Source: Acidimicrobiaceae bacterium (lineage in GTDB: Bacteria > Actinomycetota > Acidimicrobiia > Acidimicrobiales > Aldehydirespiratoraceae). Taken from it: DNA of 64,000 bases. The notes beneath the pieces are model-generated. The model had not been told where the DNA came from. It did no database searches and worked only from the letters and a program-made list of their open reading frames with translations. Positions 57,421-64,000 of the stretch are shown piece by piece (position 1 is the stretch's first letter; each line of letters opens with the position of its first letter). Position numbers and translations under genes: made by a program. Location: assembly GCA_018699415.1 (NCBI GenBank), contig JABIQM010000036.1:31499-95498 (forward strand), in the 5' to 3' direction.

Positions 57421-58788
57421 ATGGCCGCCGACTACAGCAAGGTTCTGCTCGAAGAGTCCGAGATGCCTACGCAGTGGTACAACGTGATACCGGACCTTCC
57501 GACGCCGCCTCCTCCGCCGCTCCATCCTGGCACCCACGAACCGATCGGCCCCGACGACCTGGCCCCGCTATTTCCTATGGCCTTGATCATGCAAGAAGTC
57601 TCCCAGGACTCGTACATCGATATCCCGGGAGGCGTACTCGACGTGTACAAGCTGTGGCGCCCGAGTCCGCTGTTTCGTGCGCGCCGTCTCGAACAGTTGC
57701 TGGATACCCCCGCAAAGATCTTCTACAAGTACGAGGGTGTGAGCCCGGCGGGCTCGCATAAGCCCAACACTTCGGTACCCCAGGCGTATTACAACCATCA
57801 AGAAGGCATCACAAAGCTGACGACGGAGACCGGAGCCGGGCAGTGGGGCAGCGCTCTTGCGTTCGCCACTGCTCAGTACGGCATCGAATGCGAAGTGTGG
57901 CAGGTTGCAGCCTCGTACCGGGCTAAGCCGCACCGCAAGACGATGATGGAAATTTGGGGCGCCACTGTTCACCCGTCTCCAAGCGATTTGACCGAGTTCG
58001 GTCGGTCACTACTGGCCCAGGATCCGAATCACAATGGCAGCCTCGGTATTGCTATCTCTGAGGCTGTGTCGATGGCAGTCGAAGACCCAAACACTCGCTA
58101 CGCGCTCGGCTCCGTGCTCAACCACGTGCTCTTGCACCAGACGATCATCGGCGAGGAGGCCCTGCTCCAGTTGGCAAAGGTCGGCGAGACCCCCGACGTG
58201 CTTGTTGGTTGCACCGGCGGCGGCTCCAACTTCGGTGGCCTCAGCTTCCCGTTCCTACGCGAGAAGCTTGCCGGCCGGATGAACCCGACGATCCGATGTG
58301 TCGAGCCCGCCGCGTGTCCATCGCTCAGCAAAGGCGAGTACCGCTACGACTTCGGCGATACGGCCGGAATGACACCACTGGTGAAAATGCACACGTTGGG
58401 TCATTCCTTCGTTCCGGATCCGATCCACGCCGGCGGCCTTCGCTACCACGGCATGTCTCCCCTGGTCTCGCACCTCTACGAAACAGGCCTCGTCGAGGCC
58501 GAGGCCATCGGCCAGACCGAGTGCTTCACCGCTGCGCTGCAGTTCGCACGGTCAGAAGGCATCGTGCCCGCACCCGAGCCGACCCATGCGATCGCCGCGG
58601 CGATCCGTGAGGCGATGGCGTGCAAGGAGTCCGGCGAGGAAAAGACGATCCTCACCGCACTATGCGGCCACGGTCATCTCGACCTCGCCGCCTACGAACA
58701 CTTCCTGTCCGGCGAGATGGTCGATTACGACCTCAGCGACGATGCCATCGCCGCCGCCATGGCCCAGGTCCCCGTCCTCGATGCCTGA
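57421..58788 (+). CDS. TrpB2-type tryptophan synthase beta-like PLP enzyme
   Basis: GRPSPLFRARRLEQLL-like segment, YKYEGVSPAGSHKPNTSVPQAYYN (PLP Lys), VGCTGGGSNFGGL. Confidence 0.92.
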   Translation: MAADYSKVLLEESEMPTQWYNVIPDLPTPPPPPLHPGTHEPIGPDDLAPLFPMALIMQEVSQDSYIDIPGGVLDVYKLWRPSPLFRARRLEQLLDTPAKIFYKYEGVSPAGSHKPNTSVPQAYYNHQEGITKLTTETGAGQWGSALAFATAQYGIECEVWQVAASYRAKPHRKTMMEIWGATVHPSPSDLTEFGRSLLAQDPNHNGSLGIAISEAVSMAVEDPNTRYALGSVLNHVLLHQTIIGEEALLQLAKVGETPDVLVGCTGGGSNFGGLSFPFLREKLAGRMNPTIRCVEPAACPSLSKGEYRYDFGDTAGMTPLVKMHTLGHSFVPDPIHAGGLRYHGMSPLVSHLYETGLVEAEAIGQTECFTAALQFARSEGIVPAPEPTHAIAAAIREAMACKESGEEKTILTALCGHGHLDLAAYEHFLSGEMVDYDLSDDAIAAAMAQVPVLDA

Positions 58789-59412
58789 TCAGGTGCCGGA
58801 AGGGCCTGGGTCCGCAGCACCGATCCAGGCTCGAAGATCGTCATAGTCCGTGAACGATGGCAGGTCCGCGTTCTCGACGATCACGTTTTTTGGAGCGTTG
58901 AACAACGCTCCAGCATTTGCCGCGCGCAGCATCGAGAGATCGTTGTAGGAGTCTCCGGCCGAGACAACCTGGTAGTTGAGCGAACGAAACGCCTCCACAG
59001 AACGACGCTTGTGGTCGTCAATCCTCAGCACATAGTCGACGATGTGATCATTTGTCACGCGCAACTGGTGACACAGGATGGCGGGATACCCGAGCTGGCT
59101 CATCAGCGGGGCCGCGAACTGTTCGAAAGTGTCGCTGAGAAGCACGACCTGGTAGTCGACTCGCAGTGCATCGAGGAACTCACGGGCACCGTCGAGTGGT
59201 CCCATATCAGCGAGCACAGAGCGAACATCACTCATGTTGACGCCGTGCTCATCGAGTATCGACAGGCGTTTTTGCATGAGGCGGTCATAGTTGGGTTCGT
59301 CACGAGTGGTGACCATCAGCGCGTCGATTCCAGTGCGGCGGGAGAGATTGATCCACACCTCTGGGATGAGAACGCCCTCGACATCGAGGGTCACGAGTTT
59401 CTGCGGCCGCAT
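58789..59412 (-). CDS. thrH: ThrH-like bifunctional phosphoserine phosphatase/homoserine phosphotransferase (HAD)
   Basis: LVTLDVEGVLIPEVWINLSRRTGIDALMVTTRDEPNYDRLMQKRLSILDEHG; VVLLSDTFEQFAAPLMSQLGYPAILCH; SAGDSYNDLSML. Confidence 0.85.
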   Translation of the reverse strand: MRPQKLVTLDVEGVLIPEVWINLSRRTGIDALMVTTRDEPNYDRLMQKRLSILDEHGVNMSDVRSVLADMGPLDGAREFLDALRVDYQVVLLSDTFEQFAAPLMSQLGYPAILCHQLRVTNDHIVDYVLRIDDHKRRSVEAFRSLNYQVVSAGDSYNDLSMLRAANAGALFNAPKNVIVENADLPSFTDYDDLRAWIGAADPGPSGT

Positions 59413-59436
59413 CGTGCAGATGCTAATGGTTAGGCC

Positions 59437-60372
59437 GTGCACTCCGCCGCCGAATTTCCACGTTCCGGAATCAGCCCTGAAGCTCAGGCCTGGCTAGACG
59501 CCAACCCTTCAGCTCCACGCGAGATTGTCACGCTGGAGAACGCCGAACGAATCCGAGCAGAAACTCTCGCCGGGTTTGGGCCGGCGATGACCGCAGCACG
59601 CGCCGAGTTCCCCGTCGATGAGAGCGACGTCATCGAGGGTGGAGTGCCGTGCAGCGAGATCGCGGGAGGCGACCGGGCAGACGCTGTCGTCCTCTACTTC
59701 TTTGGCGGCGGCTACGTCGTGGGTTCCCCTGGAGAGGACATCGTGATCACTGCACCGATCGCCTCGGCACTCCGCGGACGCGTTCTGGCACCGCTCTATC
59801 CCCTCAGTCCAGAGAATTCGTTTCCGGCCGCATCCGACGCTGGCTTGGATGTCTATCGCTCCCTCCTCACCGCGTTCACACCCGACCGCATCGTCGTTGC
59901 AGGCGAGTCCGCCGGAGGAAACCTGGCGCTGGTCACGATGCTCAGAGCTCGCGACGAAGGCCTGGATCTCCCAGCCGGACTCGCGCTCCTCTCTCCCTGG
60001 GCCGATCTTGGGTTCAGCGGCGACAGCCACATCACCAACCGCGACCCAGTCCTACCGCTAAGCGACGGTGCGCTACGCACGATGGCAGACGACTATCGGG
60101 CCGATCGGCCAGTCAACGATCCACTCATCTCACCGATCTACGCTGACTTCACTGGCTTTCCCCCGACGTTCATCTCAACGGGTACTCGAGATCTATTACA
60201 GTCTGACGCTGTGCGCGTCTCGGCAGCCATGAGCGAAGACGGCGTGGACGTCACCCTCAGAGTTTGGGAAGGCATGTGGCACGTCTTCGAGTTTTACCGA
60301 GAACTCCCCGAGGCCCGTGCCTCCATGACCCAGATCGCTGACTTTATCCTCAGTCGGCTCGGGCCCACATAG
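59437..60372 (+). CDS. Alpha/beta hydrolase fold-3 esterase (HSL family)
   Basis: VLYFFGGGYVVGSPGED, VVAGESAGGNLALV, GMWHVFEFY. Confidence 0.9.
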   Translation: MHSAAEFPRSGISPEAQAWLDANPSAPREIVTLENAERIRAETLAGFGPAMTAARAEFPVDESDVIEGGVPCSEIAGGDRADAVVLYFFGGGYVVGSPGEDIVITAPIASALRGRVLAPLYPLSPENSFPAASDAGLDVYRSLLTAFTPDRIVVAGESAGGNLALVTMLRARDEGLDLPAGLALLSPWADLGFSGDSHITNRDPVLPLSDGALRTMADDYRADRPVNDPLISPIYADFTGFPPTFISTGTRDLLQSDAVRVSAAMSEDGVDVTLRVWEGMWHVFEFYRELPEARASMTQIADFILSRLGPT

Positions 60373-60437
60373 CCGTAGCCACCCAACGAACAGACGATCA
60401 TGGAAAATCTCACCCATACAGTTGGGCTCCATCCACG

Positions 60438-60986
60438 ATGGTTGATATGAGCGCACAGGCAATGGTCGGGCAACCCGCCCCAGCGATCGAGTTGGCTGAT
60501 CGCCATGGCAGTCCATGGCGGCTGGCTAGTCAGCGGGGCAAGACCGTCGTCTTGATCTTTCATCGCCACATCCATTGACTCCCGTGCGCTGCTCATGCGA
60601 TCGCCGTGCGCGACCGCCTCGACGAGTTCGGCGCTGACACAGAAATCGTCATCGTCACCTTCACCAAGCCCGAACAACTCGACGGCTATCTCGCCATGAA
60701 CGATCTACCGTTGACCATTCTCCTCGACCCAAACCAAGTGAGCTATGACGCGTTCGGTCTTGGCCGCGGATCGCTACTGCGCGTCTGGAGTGCCCGAGTG
60801 GCGTGGCGCTATGTGCTGTTGTCCTGTCAGGGAAAGTGGCGAAACATTCGCCGACCGATCGAGGACACCCGTCGACTCGGAGGCGATTTCATTGTTGATC
60901 CCGAAGGCGTCCTCATCTATGGATTCTGGAGCAAACGCCCCGACCATCGACCAAGTGTCGACGAGTTGATCACCGCAATCCCCTGA
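60438..60986 (+). CDS. Probable selenoprotein: peroxiredoxin-like (AhpC/TSA, thioredoxin-fold) with in-frame TGA (60576-60578) as Sec in a UxxC motif
   Basis: Manual in-frame translation: MVDMSAQAMVGQPAPAIELADRHGSPWRLASQRGKTVVLIFHRHIH-U-LPCAAHAIAVRDRLDEFGADTEIVIVTFTKPEQLDGYLAMNDLPLTILLDPNQVSYDAFGLGRGSLLR...GGDFIVDPEGVLIYGFWSKRPDHRPSVDELITAIP. Both halves are one Trx-fold protein in one frame; the ORF track only shows the C-terminal part from 60606. Confidence 0.82.
60584..60611 (+). promoter_or_regulatory. Candidate bacterial SECIS hairpin
   Basis: CATGC (60594-60598)/GcCGTG (60603-60608) stem with GATC loop; loop G at 60599 is 21 nt after the TGA; possible GCG/CGC outer extension. Manual folding only. 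Confidence 0.4.
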
Positions 60987-61033
60987 CAGCCCAACGGCGC
61001 CGACGGTGAACACCCTGCTCAAACGACCCAGCG

Positions 61034-61990
61034 CTAGATACCCGTGGGGATCACTTCGTAGCCTGGCGATTCGGGTTCGTCGTCAAGGATGTCAGCAGGA
61101 AACCCGTCGGCAAGTATCGAAAGGCCGGTGGCTTCCTCAAGACGCTTGATGACGTTGGGTGACCATTCTCGGGGGCCATAGCGAGCCTGGGCATCCAAAA
61201 AGATTTCTCGCAACAGGGGCGAGACCTCCAACGGCACCTCGGCTCTGTCCGCCACATCTTGAAACAGCGAGATGTCCTTCACAACGAGATCCATTGTGAA
61301 ATTGATGTCACGGCTGCCGTTGAGAATCACCTGGCTCTCGGTCTCGTGAACGAACGAGTTCCCCGATGAGATACGAATCGCCTCGTACGCGGTGTTGAGA
61401 TCCATTCCTGCGGCCTTTGATGTCACAAGAGCCTCACAGAGCGTGATGAGGTTGGCCGTGGCGAGATAGTTCGTCACAACCTTCAGGACCGACGCCGACC
61501 CAAGGTCGCCTGTGTGCAGGATACGACGGCCCATGGTGGCGAGAATCGGCAACATCCGGTCAAACGTGTGCCGCTCGCACCCTGCGAAGATCGCGATGTT
61601 CCCGGTGGCAGCCCGGTGGCAACCGCCGGACACGGGGCAGTCGACTGGTTCCGCGCCAACAGCCCGCACGAGGGCACCAAGACGAGTCACCTCGGCCTCA
61701 TCCGTGGTCGACATCTCGGCCCAGATTTTTCCCGCACTAAGACCTGCGAGCAGGCCATCATCGGCCTCCATCACTGCGGCCGACGCCACCGGCGAAGGAA
61801 GACACGTGATCACAAGATCGCAAGCCTGCGCCATCGCCTTGGGCGACTCACCCCAGTGGGCGCCTCCGTCAAGGAACGGCTGAGCAGCAACTGGATCAAG
61901 GTCCCGTACCGTCAGGTCGTAGCCGTTGCGCAACAGGGAACCCGACAACTTCGCACCGACATTTCCAAGTCCGATGAATCCGACCTTCAT
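61034..61990 (-). CDS. 3-hydroxyisobutyrate dehydrogenase-family NAD-binding protein
   Basis: MKVGFIGLGNVGAKLSGSLLRNGYDLTVRDLD; DCPVSGGCHRAATGNIAIFAGC; GSASVLKVVTNYL. Start at 61990 preferred over track start 62209. Confidence 0.92.
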   Translation of the reverse strand: MKVGFIGLGNVGAKLSGSLLRNGYDLTVRDLDPVAAQPFLDGGAHWGESPKAMAQACDLVITCLPSPVASAAVMEADDGLLAGLSAGKIWAEMSTTDEAEVTRLGALVRAVGAEPVDCPVSGGCHRAATGNIAIFAGCERHTFDRMLPILATMGRRILHTGDLGSASVLKVVTNYLATANLITLCEALVTSKAAGMDLNTAYEAIRISSGNSFVHETESQVILNGSRDINFTMDLVVKDISLFQDVADRAEVPLEVSPLLREIFLDAQARYGPREWSPNVIKRLEEATGLSILADGFPADILDDEPESPGYEVIPTGI

Positions 61991-62161
61991 GAGCACCTCT
62001 GATCGAGTGGGCACGACAGCCCGATGAGTAGCGAGATCGTAGGCCAAAGTTGTGTCAAACCACAGACCAACTGACCCGTCCCCGGTCCGAGCAGCCATCT
62101 CGCCCCAGGTCCTAACGCCGGCGCTTCGCCTCGGGGGCCTGGTGACGACTACCGTCGCGCT

Positions 62162-62944
62162 ATGGCATTCGAAACGATCACCTACGAAGTCCGTGACCGG
62201 GTTGGTCACCTACATCTAAACCGGCCACAGGGCGCCAATGCAGTCAACCCGACACAAGCCCGTGAACTTCGCCAGGCCATGCTCGATATCAAGTACGACG
62301 ACAACGTCAAGGCCGTCGCCATCACTGCCGAAGGCAAAGTCTTCTGTGCTGGTGGCGACCTAAAATTCTTCCATGAACAAGGTGAGCGGCTACCCCAGGT
62401 TGCCCACGACATGCTCATCGATTTCCATGCCGCCATCAATCTGATGAACAACATTCCGAAACCATTCATCGCCGGCATCCGCGGCGCCGCCGGTGGGGCA
62501 GGACTGTCGCTCATGAGCGCCTTCGATCTGGTGATCTCTGGTGAGTCGGCCAAATACACCATGGCCTACACCCGAGCAGGCGTGACCCCCGATGGCACAT
62601 CTTCCTACTTCCTCTCCCGACACATTGGCCTTCGTCGCATGCTTGACCTCACGCTCACGAATCGCGTGCTCTCAGCCCAAGAAGCGGAGCAGTGGGGCTT
62701 GGTCAATCGGATCGTCCCTGATGACGATGTCGATTCAGCGACTCGTGAACTCGCACAGAAACTCGCCACAGGGGCGACCGGCGCATTGGGCGAAGCCAAG
62801 CGTGTCATCTATCACGGCGCCGATCACAGCCTGGAAACAGCTGGCGAGTATGAATCTAAAATGATCACCGCTGCAATGGGGAGCAGCGATGGGCAAGAAG
62901 GCATCGCCGCCTTCGCCGAAAAGCGTGCCCCCGAATTCGACTGA
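62162..62944 (+). CDS. Enoyl-CoA hydratase/isomerase family protein
   Basis: LNRPQGANAVNPTQARELRQAM; VFCAGGDLKFF; IRGAAGGAGLSLMSAFDLVIS. Confidence 0.93.
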   Translation: MAFETITYEVRDRVGHLHLNRPQGANAVNPTQARELRQAMLDIKYDDNVKAVAITAEGKVFCAGGDLKFFHEQGERLPQVAHDMLIDFHAAINLMNNIPKPFIAGIRGAAGGAGLSLMSAFDLVISGESAKYTMAYTRAGVTPDGTSSYFLSRHIGLRRMLDLTLTNRVLSAQEAEQWGLVNRIVPDDDVDSATRELAQKLATGATGALGEAKRVIYHGADHSLETAGEYESKMITAAMGSSDGQEGIAAFAEKRAPEFD

Positions 62945-62953
62945 GGACAATTC

Positions 62954-64000
62954 ATGAATGATCTAGATCGTCTCCGCTCTCTCGATGGCGTCAAGTGGTC
63001 CAAGTACGGCCCTGACGTGCTTGCGTCATGGGTCGCCGACATGGACTTTCCGCCAGACCCACAGATCGGCGAAGCGATCATCGACGTGTGCCAGCGCGGT
63101 GATCTCGGCTACAACTTCCGTGCTCTCGATCGCGTGCACAGCGCATGGGCAGCATGGGTAAAGCGGCGTCATGGACTCGATCTCGACACCGAACGGATGA
63201 CGACCTTTACCGGTGCACTCCACGCCATGGAGGTCGTCATGGATGTGATGACCGAACCCGGAGATGGTGTTGTCATCTTCACGCCCGTCTACCACGTGTT
63301 TATTAACGCAACCCTCTCCGGAGGACGCCGAGTAGTCGAAGTTCCGCTCGGACCAGATTCGACGCTGGATGCCGAGGCGTTCGCGGCCGCCTGCGACGAG
63401 ACCACAAAGCTCGTATTTTTCAGCCAGTCGCACAATCCGACCGGGCGGATCTACACCCCCGAAGAACTCCAGGCCTTCGGAAAAGTTGCCGCCGAGCACG
63501 ACCTCACAATCATCAGCGACGAAATCTGGGCCGACCTCACCCACGCCCCAAATCGCCATCTCCCAATGTTGGTAGGTGACCCCAGCCTTGCGAACCGCAC
63601 CGTCACGATCGGCAGCGCATCGAAGGCGTTCAGCGTTGCTGGCTTGAGCCTGGCCGTCGCCCATGTCGGTGATCAACGGGTACTCGACGCAATGGACGCA
63701 CAATCGGCTCATCTCCACGGCCGCCCCAGTGCATTGAGCGCAGAAGGCACGGTCACAGCCTGGGAGCGCTGCGAGCCGTGGCTTAACGACACGATGGCTA
63801 AGATCACACGAAATCGCGATCACCTCGCCGAACGGCTTGCTGCCGAAACGCCTGAGGTTGGCTACACCCCACCCGAGGCGGGTTACCTGGCGTGGCTCGA
63901 CTTCGGCGCCACCTCGCTGGGCGCAGATCCAGCCGCCGTCTTGCTTGAGAAGGCTGGCCTCGCGTTAAACCGTGGCATGGACTTCGGCTCGAACTCCGAA
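62954..64000 (+). CDS. MalY/PatB-type PLP aminotransferase (cystathionine beta-lyase-like), truncated by window end
   Basis: VLASWVADMDFPPDPQIGEAII, FFSQSHNPTGRIYTPEEL, IISDEIWADLTH, IGSASKAFSVAGL (PLP Lys); open to the last base. Confidence 0.9.
   Translation, partial: MNDLDRLRSLDGVKWSKYGPDVLASWVADMDFPPDPQIGEAIIDVCQRGDLGYNFRALDRVHSAWAAWVKRRHGLDLDTERMTTFTGALHAMEVVMDVMTEPGDGVVIFTPVYHVFINATLSGGRRVVEVPLGPDSTLDAEAFAAACDETTKLVFFSQSHNPTGRIYTPEELQAFGKVAAEHDLTIISDEIWADLTHAPNRHLPMLVGDPSLANRTVTIGSASKAFSVAGLSLAVAHVGDQRVLDAMDAQSAHLHGRPSALSAEGTVTAWERCEPWLNDTMAKITRNRDHLAERLAAETPEVGYTPPEAGYLAWLDFGATSLGADPAAVLLEKAGLALNRGMDFGSNSE

Noticed and set aside
60606-60986. Stand-alone AhpC-like fragment as called by the track
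   Set aside because: Lacks the Trx-fold N-terminus that lies in frame upstream of the TGA; better explained as the C-terminal part of a selenoprotein.
62000-62209. N-terminal extension of the HIBADH ORF
   Set aside because: Family N-terminus MKVGFIGLGNVG starts at 61990; the extension overlaps the divergent enoyl-CoA hydratase start.
1-64000. CRISPR arrays, tRNA/rRNA genes, prophage or toxin-antitoxin loci
   Set aside because: None recognised by eye; a tRNAscan/CRISPR finder run would be decisive.

Overview
High-GC actinobacterial chromosomal window, probably Acidimicrobiia-like by gene content and order (inference; not searched). The first ~39 kb is a dense, mostly minus-strand housekeeping block: ruvX(partial)-alaS-rarA-aspS-hisS-relA/spoT-apt-secF-secD-yajC-tgt-queA-ruvBAC-yebC-pdxT-pdxS-DUF3048-M48-LemA-PimA/PatA/PgsA-like-HIT-thrS. 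It continues with a GGDEF/EAL + H-NOX pair, plsC, mshC and a divergent fabI/inhA. The second part (40-64 kb) is more accessory: CNNM/CBS pair, heterodimeric ABC exporter, thiN, M23 peptidase, an uncharacterised lipoprotein/membrane operon, a Flp-like pilin, DyP peroxidase, P450+SDR, TrpB2, ThrH, a probable selenoprotein, HIBADH, enoyl-CoA hydratase and a MalY-type aminotransferase. Strongest second-look items: (1) a peroxiredoxin-like gene at 60438-60986 interrupted by an in-frame TGA exactly at a U-x-x-C redox position, a likely selenoprotein missed by the ORF track; (2) a translationally coupled H-NOX / dual GGDEF-EAL module predicted to be an NO-to-c-di-GMP switch; (3) two dispersed palindromic elements with a shared core and a compensatory change in the outer stem (REP-like); (4) a three-gene coupled operon encoding a duplicated HxH lipoprotein, a small lipoprotein and a polytopic membrane protein; (5) a pilin-like protein with a Thr-repeat linker. 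No rRNA, tRNA, CRISPR or transposase genes were recognised by eye.
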